Both the position numbers and the translations under genes were made by a program. Positions 1 to 10,700 of a stretch of DNA of 64,000 bases are shown in pieces (position 1 is the first letter of the stretch; the number at the start of each line of letters is the position of its first letter). The stretch covers positions 6,430,396 to 6,494,395 of the forward strand of contig JABACO010000002.1 in assembly GCA_013339895.1 (NCBI GenBank), given 5' to 3'. Source of the DNA: Ephydatia muelleri. Its lineage: Eukaryota; Porifera; Demospongiae; Spongillida; Spongillidae. The notes under the pieces were generated by a model. That model was not told the origin of the DNA and did not search any database. It saw only the letters and a list, made by a program, of their open reading frames with translations.

Positions 1-14
1 CTTCAACATCATAC
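1..14 (-). CDS. LRR cassette exon, first bases only (cut by window edge)
   Basis: On the minus strand the splice acceptor and first 14 bases of an LRR cassette exon are visible (acceptor CACAG then GTATGATGTTGAAG). They are identical to the start of the other LRR cassettes in this window. The rest lies before base 1. It is the next cassette downstream of the one at 6647 in the left NLR gene. Confidence 0.8.
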
Positions 15-969
15 CTGTGTGAAGTAATGTCCACAACATTGAGACTTCTTATGATGATTGACACAGGTGTGTGCATTTATACACTGTATACATTTATCAC
101 TATGCAAGCTACATAAATCTGTTTGTGTGCCCTTACTTGTAAGGGGAAGGGAAAACAACAATTAAGTCCCTTTCTGTTTCAGTGATATAAGTTCTCTTTT
201 GAATTGTTGTTATTGAACATCGTCAAATTTAATTTACTTTCAACAAACAATGTAATGCTTCTTTAGACAACACTTTTGATGTACATGTACAGCATTCATG
301 ATTGTCATTGATACAGGTGTGTGCATTTGTCACTGCACATACCACACACACACACACACATATACTTGGGACTACGGAGACTTCCCCATGTTGGGCCCTG
401 AAAATAACATGTACATGTGATGCTTTGTTTCACTATTGCTTTGTTGAAAGAGTTAATTACCTGATAAATTACATGAACATCATAACTCAATTACTTACTG
501 TATTTAATATTGCTTAAACATACAAAAAGATATTACAATACTGAATCTAAAACTGAAACAGTGGTTTAACTTTCCATTGCAAAAAGTGCAATAACTGCTG
601 CATTATTAGACAAAGTGTAAACATGCAGGTCTGTTTTTAGATGCAGGTGGGAATCGTTAAAATTTAAATAATGTCTCACAATTAGGAAAGAACATCAATA
701 TAATACTTTTTAAGTTTAGAAATTGCATATGCTTTTAGCATACCTTATTTCTTTCGGGTGTTGAACCACTCCCCCCTCTTTAATGCAACATTTTTCATCA
801 CAAGAAATAGCAACTACAATTGGTTTAAACAAATTATTGATTTAACCCCTCCACCCCCCTCTCTGTAATCCATACACAAGACTTAGTGCAAGAGTAATTT
901 TGGTCACAAGTGACTCACCAGTCTCCTCTTATGACTCTATAATCTATAGTGTAGCTACTGAAATAGCGC

Positions 970-1030
<61 letters not shown>
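15..1030 (-). other. Intron of the left LRR gene (duplicated unit)
   Basis: This is intronic DNA shared with the stretches upstream of the LRR exons at 51945, 53779 and 60391. It contains a decayed relative of the terminal exon seen intact at 7012 (around 150-270), a short CA run near 343-361 and a long GT tract at its right end. I see no coding exon in it. Confidence 0.6.

Positions 1031-1031
<1 letters not shown>
968..1031. repeat. (GT)n microsatellite
   Basis: This is an uninterrupted GT tract of about 64 bases. It is one half of a GT/CA pair that recurs in each large intron unit; its CA partner lies at 5581-5610, now separated from it by an LTR element insertion. Confidence 0.95.
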
Positions 1032-1033
<2 letters not shown>

Positions 1034-1045
1034 GGTGCATACCAG

Positions 1046-1179
1046 TGTACAACCTTGACTTTACTTGACAACGTAACCCGACAAACCATGCGATGACAAC
1101 CAAATAAAGTTCTGAATAATGCCATCCCACAATTAACCCCAACACAACACATGTACAGACTCATGATATAATCACTACA
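1046..1179 (-). repeat. LTR of the older Ty3-like element (3' LTR)
   Basis: This is one of two matching terminal repeats, running TGTA... to ...CTACA on the plus strand. The other copy is at 5241-5372. Confidence 0.85.
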
Positions 1180-4100
1180 TTCGTCCCTTTTATTAAGAAG
1201 CTCGACCCGAGCTAGGCGAGTATCTTTCTGGAGGATGTCTGATCCATTCAGGATATCTTCTTTCCTCTGCTGTATGCTGCTGGTCAACTGGAGCATTTTC
1301 ACCCAGTTCCTGATGCTCAGGCTGAACAGGGAGTACCTCAGCATCGTCTTAAAGATCTTGGGCCACATCTTGATGCTCACGGTGACAGGGGATGGGACTG
1401 TGATTCCTGTAGCACTTGTCCACTGGGTTCCTCCATATTGGTGCTATCAGGCACAATACGTTGACGTAGACGGTTGACGTGAACAACCTTGGTTTTAACT
1501 CCATCAGTGATTTCCACGGTAAGTGGAGTCTTCACAGATCTAACACTCCGTCTTCCATCCCAGTGAGGGTCTAGTTTTCCTGCAGTTGGGATTGACAACC
1601 ATACCATGTCATTTATTTGGAAACACTGCTCACTAGATCTTCTGTCACAACACAATTTCTGTCTGTGAGCTGCTTCTGTACTGTGTGCTTCAACTAGATC
1701 CAGTAACTGAGATAGTTTGGACTGCAAAACTGAAATCACTAACATCATAACCAAATGGCTGCCCATTTGATGGTTCCTTCCATACATTAACATGAATGGT
1801 GACACCCCTGTTGATTAGTGTACAGCAGTCCTATATGCATATAGGGCAAAGGGAAGGTGGCTTTCCCACTCCTTTTTCTTTTCTACATATGTACGCAACA
1901 GTTTTAAAAGTGAACGGTTGAACCGTTCAACCATTCCATCTCCTTCAGGTGATACGCTGTTGTACATGACTTTTCCACTCCGAATGCTTTCAATGTTTGG
2001 TGAAAGACTGTGCTCTCAAAGTTCCAACCCTGATCGGAGTGCACAATGTCAGGAATACCATATGTGGAGAATACCATTTCTGCACTAATAGTAGCAGCCC
2101 TCTGGTTTAGGAGTGGAATGGCATCTGCCCAGTTGGTAAAGTAATCTTGGATTACCAATAGGTACTTGTTATTGTGGGTGGAAAGAGGTACCTGGAGAAT
2201 ATCTATTGCTACCATCTGCCATGGTCGCCCTATAGGCAGGTTTGTGAGTGGTGCTCTGCTTGGCATATGTGATTTTGAGCTTTGGCACTTTTGACATTCC
2301 CTGCAATGTTGCTCTACATCTGTGCCATATTTATCCAGTACGCCTCACGTCTCAGTCACTCTAGGGTCTTTTTAAACCCTCGATGTCCAGCTCCAGGGGA
2401 GTCGTGACACTGGAGTAGAGCCTTTTGTTGCAAAGATTTAGGTAGTATAGGCACAGTGACAGTCTCTGTTGTTGGTCCAGGTGCATATTTCCTGCATAGT
2501 ACACCATCAACAATGACAAACTGAGACCACAGTTGAGCATACCATCTTCACAAGTGTCCATTTGGACACCGTCTGAAGTTTCCAGAGCTTCAAACAACCT
2601 TAGTGTGACCTCATCGTTCAGCTGTGCAAGTTGAATCTCCAAAATTGCCACTTTAGCCTGCATTCCTGTGGCTGCGGTCGATACATGCGTAAGCTCCATT
2701 GTCTCTTTCTGTCTGGACAAGGCATTCGCATGCAGTTCAAGGTTCCTTTCTGATACACAATTTTGAAGTTGTACTCCTGCAATGCAACAGCCCAGCGGTA
2801 GAGGAGACCTTCCATTTTCTGTCCAGCAAGCCACTCCAAAGGCTCATGATCAGTCCACAACTCAAAAGAACATTCTAGTATCGAAATTGCTTTGTCCCCC
2901 AGACACTCTCGTTGGATGGCACTGTAATTACATTCTAAAATTGATAGTGTTCGACTGGCATATGCTATTACATGGCCATCCAGTTCCAGTACTGCACTCA
3001 ACCTATTGCACTAGCATCTGTCTGGAGAATCATTGGGCTTGCCTGCTTGTCAAACTTTGGGTATGCTAGGATAGGTGCTTCTGCTAGTCTTTTCTTCAGA
3101 GTTTGGAATGGCTGCTCACAAGCATTATTCTAGACATATAATGGTGTCCTTTTGTGTTAACACATGGAGAGGTCTGGCAATATCTGCAAAGTTCAAGATG
3201 TATCTCCTGTAATAGGATGCAAGGCCTAGAAATTGCTTCACTGCTGTCACATCATTTGGTCTGGGACTGCTTGCACTTTGCTGTTATCTGGAGCCATTCT
3301 AGCTGCTGAGAAGAAGTGTCCCAAATAACTCACCTGTGTGACTCCAATTTGACATTTACTTTCCTTGGGTGCTCCACACAAACCAAATGGCATCCTTCTG
3401 AACTGAAACAAAAAAAATGCCAGGACCAGGAGAGAATGCTGTTTTTGCTTGGTCTTCTACATCTATTGGCACTTGCCAATAGCCACTTTGTAAGTCCAGT
3501 TTAGAGAAGACAGCAGATCCTGTCCACGATCCTGTACCTCATCGATCAGAGGGAGTAGGTATGCATCCTTTTGGGTCTGTTTTTTTAGTGCTCGATAATC
3601 AACCCATAGCCGGATCTCACCCGTTTTCTTCAGCACATACACAGCAGGTGCTGTCCAAGGATTGCAGCTCTCTTCAATTACACCTTTTTCCAGCATACAA
3701 TTTATCTGTTTCTCAATTTCCTCCTGGAAGTGAAATGGAATTCTCCTAGCTGGCACTCATACACGTGAACCCGTTGTGTTGATATGGTGAGAGGCCGCCA
3801 TGTTGGTTTTGCAAGTTTGTGTAGAAAAGAGGTCACCAAACTCCCTAACTACAGCTTCAAAATATTGCTGTACATACTGTGGAGATTGAATCGCTGCCAG
3901 GTCACTGAAAATAGGTATGGCACACTCTTCTACCATATCATTATTGACATTATCATCATCCACTCCAGTTACATTGCAAGTTTTGTCTCTATCCTTGAGG
4001 CTGTTTGCTAAGACAGACTTCAACAGAACTGCATCTTCTTCATGACTAACAACTTCTGCTTTCATTGCGTTTGCTAGTGTGGGCGATAGGACAGTCACAG

Positions 4101-5240
4101 GTGTTGTTCTGAAGTCTAGCAACGGACCTTGCTGTTGTAGGAAGTCGATGCCAAGGATGGCAGAAGTGATCAGTTTTTCAACCACCAGAAAGTTATGTAC
4201 ATGATCCATGTTGTTGAGCTTAATGTGAACAGTGACCTGGTCCAGGATGGGAAGCTCCCCTCTTGCACGTGTCACTAGTCGTGTATTCTGTACACACTTT
4301 CCTTTCACCACTCCTCTCATACCTTTGATTACTTCTTCTTTCAAAGGGGATACTGATGAACCGGAATTTAACATAATAGTCCACCACTCGCTCTCCGATT
4401 TTTCTTCTTACATTGGATGCTTCACTTTTTACTGCAGCAATGATGACGTTTAATGGGCTTACTGACGTGCGGGATGGCTGTTGCCCCTTGCAGGCACCCC
4501 ATTGTAGTTTTCCTGTTGCTGTTGTTAACGACAGTTTTGGCGTATGTGACCGAATCTTCCACAATTGTAACATAACACAGGCCTCTGCTCTCTTCTGTCT
4601 CTAGATCGTGCACTTAGTACAGCTACTTGTTCAGCCAATGCTGCCACTTGTTAAACCAACCGTTCCATAATATGGCTGCTGCTTGTTCCCGTTTGTGGTG
4701 TTACTTCAGCCACATTCTGTTCTGCCTCCAGTGATAACAGCAGTTTTGCACGTTCCACAGAGCTCTGAAGATAAGTCATATCTCCTGTTGCGTGCAATTG
4801 CCTGCTAACGGTGGCTGGGAGTCCTGCTACGAATTGATGCAAAATTATCTGCTCTTTCAATATAAAATCCAATTTTGGCATCGCTCAATCTATCATTACT
4901 GCCTTAGATCATGGAGATATACAGTCAGTGCCTCGCCAGGTCTTAGCTTCCTGTCTCTGAATTCTTCCATTGTTACGAAGTTGCTAGGCGCCATCCGAGC
5001 GTTAGCTTCTCCTTCACTGACTTGTACCCCTTTTAGTGTTCGAGGCTCAGGTCCAACCACGCGGCAAGTGCTTCTTCCTCCAGGAGAGTAGGCAATTTGA
5101 CGACTTTCTTATCATCGTCCCATTCGTTTGCATCGCTACATATGTCGAACCTTGTAAACCATTCGGAAATGTTTCCAGAGGCGAAAGGTTCAGGCAGACT
5201 TACATGTATGTGATTGCTACTGGCCATTTTCTGCTACCAA

Positions 5241-5372
5241 TGTAACAACCTTGACTTTACTTGACAACGTAACCCGACAAACCACGTGATGACAATCAAA
5301 TACAATTCTGAATAATGCCATCTCCAATTAACCCCAACACAACACATTTACAGACTCATGACATAATCACTA
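5241..5372 (-). repeat. LTR of the older Ty3-like element (5' LTR)
   Basis: This matches 1046-1179 with about ten differences counted by eye. The outer end is less clear than in the partner. Confidence 0.8.
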
Positions 5373-5579
5373 TGTTAAACCATTTACACAATGTGTGCAT
5401 TGTGTAAATGGTATTGATATGCAAATAATGCATATTCTGAAATCAGCTTGTAATGGAAACAAAATTTCATAGAAAATGGTTCCTGTCATTTTTAGTTTAA
5501 ATAAGGAGGGTGTGGTTTCCAGGCAACAAGAAAACAATACTAAGTACACCCGTGCATTATTCTTCCACATCAATAATTG

Positions 5580-5580
<1 letters not shown>

Positions 5581-5610
<30 letters not shown>
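5581..5610. repeat. (CA)n microsatellite
   Basis: This is a CA tract of about 30 bases and the partner of the GT tract at 968-1031 in the same original intron unit. Confidence 0.9.
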
Positions 5611-5611
<1 letters not shown>

Positions 5612-5927
5612 TACATGTACAGTACATGTACAGACACAAAACCATTTTTATCAGAAATGCAATTGAGCAAACCACAAACTGAATCTTTGAATAAAGCAGA
5701 ATAAGAACCTCTGTAAACACCAAATAGTGGAGATTAATGGAGACATGCCCCAGACCATGTAGGAAGGGCCATCATAACTGTAATGGTACTGTACCTAGTA
5801 TCCTTGCTTTTTGCACCACCAATCCTACATCCTACAGATCACTTCCTCGATAGAAAAATTATCTTATTTACTTGTTTCCCTGATTATTATCCCCCCCTCC
5901 CCCTCCTCCCCAGGACAGTATTGATAG

Positions 5928-6176
5928 CTATTGATTCAGTTCTAAACACATATTCTTGGTACCGCTTTCACTCAGTAGCCCGCTATGAGTCTTGGTACCA
6001 CTTTGTGCTTGTACTCGGGGGTCTTCTTCAGTCGTACCTGGTACTCTTCCACTATCACTAAACGTAATACAATGACAACCACCTGCCGAGTTTCTACTTA
6101 AGACAATAGTGATATCATAATTGCACATGATACTTGCAGCCAGGCAACTGATAATGAATTTGCACCTGCTATACAT
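5928..6176 (-). other. Recurring Ser/Gly/Thr-rich open frame, possible terminal exon
   Basis: This minus-strand frame ends in ...NMCLELNQ-stop and is kept open in four intron units (here, 49379-49642, 57819-58082, 62341-62682). An AG within it, before a GGCHCITFSDSG stretch, would give a phase-1 start like the LRR exons, but such agreement is expected one time in three. The copy at 62341 has lost 36 bases between two GGTACC repeats without losing frame. I do not recognise a domain. It may be an alternative 3' exon or simply a young duplication with no stops yet. Confidence 0.3.
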
Positions 6177-6646
6177 AAGGACAAGAATTGATTATCCCAA
6201 CTGGAAAGAATGTTTGTAGGTTGTTGTCGCTATTGCATAGTACATGCAAGTGTTAATAAGTTGTGTAAGAGGATCCATTTTATTCTGGGTCACAAACATA
6301 TTCTGCTCCCACGCACGAAATTTCTGTCTAATATCTTGACCGGCTGATGGTTGTACATGTTATTTAAATTAAATGGCTGACATTGAAGCCAATCCTACAT
6401 AGGTACACTAGCGTGGGTCCTGATTATTTTCTCCTCAGCCATAAAAGCCTTTGTCAACAGAGTTCAATATTTGCAATTTTGACATTTGTCTTAGTCTAGT
6501 GTTACACAAGCTGTATGGTACCACATAAACCACAACATTTAGACACGTGATATGCTTTAAAAATACCATCATCATTCCAAAATAATAGGCACAGAGTAAT
6601 TCTCTTTCATACATGTATGGACATACTTGCATTATGTCATTCTTAC

Positions 6647-6814
6647 CAAGACATGATGCTGTCTCATTATCAATGGTGTAGTAATGCAGGTCCACAGTTT
6701 CCAACATGGTATTGACTTGGACACCTTTAATCACTTCTTTTAATCCCTCTGGTTGTAGGTCACATTCCTCAAGGTCCAGTTTCTTAAGAGTATTATTCTC
6801 CTTCAACATCATAC
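6647..6814 (-). CDS. LRR cassette exon (two LRRs)
   Basis: This is a 168-bp exon with acceptor CACAG and donor G|GTAAGA, phase 1 on both sides. It encodes two 28-residue RI-type LRRs of the pattern LxxLxLxxCxLxxEGLxxV. Its variable positions read KKLDLEECDL in the first repeat and ETVDLHYYTIDNETASC in the second; the intervening core is shared with all other cassettes except for single changes. The terminal exon at 7012-7229 lies about 200 bp 5' of it. It is part of the left NLR gene, whose LRR domain would bind ligand or partners. Confidence 0.85.
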
Positions 6815-7011
6815 CTGTGTGAAGTAATGTTCACAACATTGAGACTTGTTATGATGACTGACACACATGAGGGTCAGGGATTGAATCAATGTGCATTAAG
6901 TGACAGTGTGTGTCTAACATAGCTATGGTCCTTGAGTGTGGGTGTGTGTAATTGCTAAACATACAATGTATGCTTGAAAAAGGTGTGTGCATCTATACAG
7001 TGATGCATCCA

Positions 7012-7229
7012 CTATGCAAAGCTATCAGTTTGTGTGTAAGGGGAAGGGGCAGAGAGGTGTAAGTCCCTTTCTGTTTCAGTGATATAATTCTCATTTGTGT
7101 CATTGAAATTGTACACATGATGCAGTGGAGCCTCTCCTCCCACTCCCATGTGACTCAACATGTTATTTACTGTGGTCCCATATTGAGAGTTGTTGGATAT
7201 CATTTCCTTCAATAACCGTTTTTCTGTTT
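7012..7229 (-). CDS. Phase-matched terminal exon, copy 1
   Basis: An acceptor CTACAG is followed by 218 bp open to a stop (tail ...SPYTQTDSFA-stop). The frame starts with the last two bases of a codon, so it joins an LRR cassette (which ends with one base) as E-TEKRLLKEMISNN and so on. This would end the receptor about 72 residues after the LRRs. There is no signal, membrane segment or known domain. Nearly identical copies at 13373 and 63380 are also open; related sequence beside other cassettes has decayed. I infer an alternative C-terminus; transcription is not shown. Confidence 0.5.
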
Positions 7230-7451
7230 CTGTAGACTACAATTGTGCTACACAGATACTGAAAAAAAAAAAAAACAACTTTTATTTGCATATGTGGATA
7301 TTACAGGTCGTGGATGGCTGATTTAAGCACCCTGGATTTTGGTTATGACCAAATATGGTCAGTCAAAACAATGCCCTAGTTCAATCTACATCATCCAATG
7401 TAATGCTCTTTCATATACATACTGTTCCACATTGTATGATGTCATTCTTAC

Positions 7452-7619
7452 CAAGGCATGATGCTCTCTTGTTATCAATGGTGTTGCGTGACAGGACCAG
7501 GGTTTCCAACTTGGTATTGACTTGAACACCTTTGATCACTTCTTCTAATTCCTCTGGTTGTAGTTTACACCAGTCAAGGTTCAGTTCCTTAAGAGTATTA
7601 TTCTCCTTCAACATCATAC
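7452..7619 (-). CDS. LRR cassette exon beside a retrotransposon
   Basis: This 168-bp phase 1-1 exon encodes two LRRs. Variable positions read KELNLDWCKL and ETLVLSRNTIDNKRASC. Its acceptor AG (7620-7621) falls inside the 4-bp target duplication of the LTR element at 7623-13174, so all sequence upstream of the acceptor now comes from the LTR. The AG itself is intact (TTACACAG). Before the insertion the previous cassette lay about 804 bp upstream, as in the neighbouring units. Confidence 0.85.
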
Positions 7620-7622
7620 CTG

Positions 7623-7701
7623 TGTAATTTGGCAACCTCACTCCTGTTCTAATTAAACGTAATACCACTAGTCACAAACATACATACACGCACAATTTAC
7701 A
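7623..7701 (-). repeat. Short 3' LTR (79 bp)
   Basis: This begins TGTAATTTGG and ends TTTACA on the plus strand, and looks identical to 13096-13174. It is unusually short for a Ty3-type LTR. Confidence 0.9.
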
Positions 7702-7743
7702 TTACGTCCGTTCAAAATAAAGCTCGACCCGAGCTTTTTGCCT

Positions 7744-10700
7744 TTAGTTCAAATATCGAAGTGGGAGACGGATCTTTTCCCGAAGGCTGTAGCGTCCAGT
7801 GCGTTCCCTCGGAGGTCTGTTTTCTACAGATACATCTGTAGAGGTATCCTCTGTCGTAGGGCTGGGTGCTGCTGCCTCAGTGCTAGCTTGGTCTTGAAGC
7901 TCTTTGTTTGCCTGCTGACTATCAGTAGTCCCTTCATCTGGTCTCCCGACACTTCCCAACACTGCATCTAGCCATTGAGGACATGGCTTGTTACTGGACT
8001 GACTCTTCCCGTACCAGTAATAACCATTGGGGAAGTCCCTTGGGCAAATAGTGGTGCGGTTCTGGTGAACTTGAATGTGCCCTTCATCAGGAAAATAGAC
8101 TTTTGCTGCCACCACATCTGTGTCAGTGCAGCTTAACAGTCTATAAGGCCCATGCCAGGGACGTGAAAGCTTGCGATTCTTCCCACTCTCTTCATGAGGA
8201 AACTTGATAAGAATCCAATCACCAATCTTGTGCGTTGTGGGCCTGGCATGCTTGTCGTAACCCTTCTTGTACCTACACTGTGCTTTTTGGATGGCATAAC
8301 AGGCTAGCTTCCTTGCTGAGGACAATGACAATAGTAACTCCTCTCGGTAGTCACTAACACTGCTGGGCGTCAGGTTCTCTACAGGAAGTAGTGATGACTC
8401 CAATGGGGCTCTGCAGTCAATCCCGAACAGTAGATATGAAGGTTTCTCTCCAGTAGAATCATGCGGTGTATTGCGATACGCCCACAGAACTCCTGAAAGG
8501 TAGCGATCCCACTGGTTCCCAAACTTAGCTGCGTGTTTCCTAAGTGCTGTTTTCAGGGTACGGTTAAACCTTTCTACCATGCCGTCACATTGAGGGTGGT
8601 AGGCGGTAGTGTTCAGCTTCTGGATACCCAAGGCACGACACACATCGAGCATCAGGTGAGACAGCAAGTTTGTTCCACGATCAGATAGAAGTGCTTCGGG
8701 TACTCCACAGAAGGGTATAATCTCATCCGCTAGCAACTTCACGATGCGCTCTGACTTTTGATCGGGTACTGGGAACACTAATGGCCACTTTGAGAAGAAA
8801 TCCTGGAACACCACAACATATTTGTTGCCTTGTGAGGTGGCTGGCAACTCCATCAGATCAACACCAAATATCTGAAAAGGTCTTTGGACTGGGATTGGCG
8901 ACAGCAGTGGCTTAACTGGGCGACCTCCCCCAGTGGCAATAGCACATTCCGGACAAGACCTGCAAAACTGCAAAACATCCGTGTACATCCCTTCCCACCA
9001 CCAGTGCTTGGCCAACATACTGTACACTTTAGGACCACAGAAATGTCCTGCATATCTGCCACCATGGCTCTCTTCCACTAGCTGTCGTTGCAAGTGTTTA
9101 GGCAGAACTACTCTTCTCACACCTCCCTTGGTTTCCACATAGTACAGAATTCCATCTGTAACTGCAAACATCGGGGCTTGAAGAGCCAATTTTCTCGCCT
9201 GCTTCTCTTCCTGGGGTAATTCACCTTCTTCCAAGAACCTGATGGTCTGCATCACATGAGGGTCCTTCTTCTGCTCCTCTCTAAAATCCACTTGTTGAAC
9301 TTGCTGCGGCTCTGCTGCTAGAAGCTCGGCTACTGTGCCGTCGGTCTGGATGGCCGCTACTTGCACTTCTTCTACTTGCTGAGTGGCTGGTCCAACAGGA
9401 TTCCGAGACAGGGCATCGGCATTCGTGTTGCTTTTCCCTGACTTGTAGATGATGCTAATGCTTTTGACTCCGCTCTCATAGACCTTACTCCACCAGCGTG
9501 CGTGTTTTCCTGAGGGGTTGGGTGTCTCTAACACAGCCTTCACTGCTGCATGGTCAGTATAAACTGTGACACTATTGCCATACAGGTAGCCACGAAAATG
9601 GGTAAGTGCCCATACTACTGCTAGTGTCTCCAGCTCCGTAATTCCATAGTTACTCTCTGGTCTAGTGAGACTTCGACTAGCATATGCCACGGGATGGAAT
9701 GTTCCATCATCTTGTGACTGTGATAGCACTGCGCCAGCACCGCTACCTGAAGCGTCAGTCTCCAAGACAAATGGCTTGGTCATATCTGGGTAAGCCAACA
9801 CAGGAGCACATAGTAACTTTGTCTTGAGAGTCTGGAATGCGTCTTCACATTGGGCAGTCCACTTAAACTCTACTCCTTTCCGAGTCAGGATATGTAACGG
9901 CTTTGCAATGGTTGCAAAATGTGGTATGAACCTTCTGTAATAGGAGCACATCCCAAGGTACTGACGAACTCTGCTAAGATCCTTAGGTGTAGGGAACTCC
10001 TGTACTGCTTGCACTAACTTCTGGTTAGTTCGCAATCCCTCTGGGGTGATGACATGTCCAAGATACTCCACCTCCTTGCGTATGAAATGACATTTTGAAG
10101 GTTTCAACTTGAGGTTTGCCTGCGTTATTCGTTCCAGTACTAGCTTGAGATGACCAATATGATCCTCCAAGTTTGCAGAGAAAATCAGAATGTCATCTAT
10201 GTAAACAGAAACAAATTCAGGACCTTCCGCTGGGTTCAATCCTGCAAGGACTTGCTGCATAAGACGCTGGAAGACTGCTGGGGAGTTCATCAAACCAAAA
10301 GGCATGACTTGAAATTCAAAGAGGCCTTGAGGTGTTGCGAATGCTGTCTTCTCCTTTGAGTCTGGATGCATTCTGATCTGCCAGAAGCCAGCTGCTAAAT
10401 CAAGGGTAGAGAAATATCTGCTATGGCCTAACTGATCCAGCAAGTCATCAACTCTTGGGAGAGGGAATCCATCTGCTTTGGTCACTTCATTTAGGCCTCT
10501 GTAGTCAACACAAAATCTGTGCGCTCCGTCCTTCTTTCTTACTAGAACAACTGGACTAGACCATGGGCTACTAGAGGGTGTGACCACTCCCATCTCCTGC
10601 ATCTTTTCAACTTGACGAGCTACCTCTGCTCTCACTGCAAGTGGCATCCGTCTCAGCGGTGACTTTCTTGGTTGGGTTGTACCAGTGTCAATAGTCATCT

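Larger units (their letters stand above)
1046..5372 (-). mobile_element. Ty3/gypsy-like LTR retrotransposon, old and broken
   Basis: This is a fossil LTR retrotransposon on the minus strand, about 4.3 kb, bounded by two related LTRs of about 133 bp. Recognisable parts in order are gag remains (about 4.2-5.2 kb), a protease remnant (about 4.1-4.2 kb), reverse transcriptase (about 3.3-3.8 kb), RNase H (about 2.6-3.0 kb) and integrase (about 1.4-2.3 kb). By eye the two LTRs differ at roughly ten positions, so it is clearly older than the element at 7623. The coding region is broken in several places, perhaps half a dozen or more. It lies in a duplicated intron beside the GT tract. I find no clear target-site duplication. 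Confidence 0.85.
5373..6646 (-). other. Intron unit with CA tract and a recurring open frame
   Basis: This is the intron between LRR cassettes. It matches parts of 49.0-49.7, 55.3-56.3, 57.3-58.2 and 61.8-63.0 kb. It includes a CA tract (about 5581-5610) and a recurring minus-strand open frame (5928-6176) listed separately. The site into which hAT copies inserted at 49736 and 58176 is still empty here, near 6285-6300. Confidence 0.6.

Noticed and set aside
915-1380. Frames running through the GT tract
   Set aside because: Repeating THTHTH residues come from the dinucleotide repeat.
5783-6061. Plus-strand frames repeated in several intron units (MVLYLVSLLFAPP type)
   Set aside because: They are open because the DNA was recently duplicated; the frames end raggedly and lie opposite the LRR gene. 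The minus-strand frame of the same DNA is a better, still weak, candidate.
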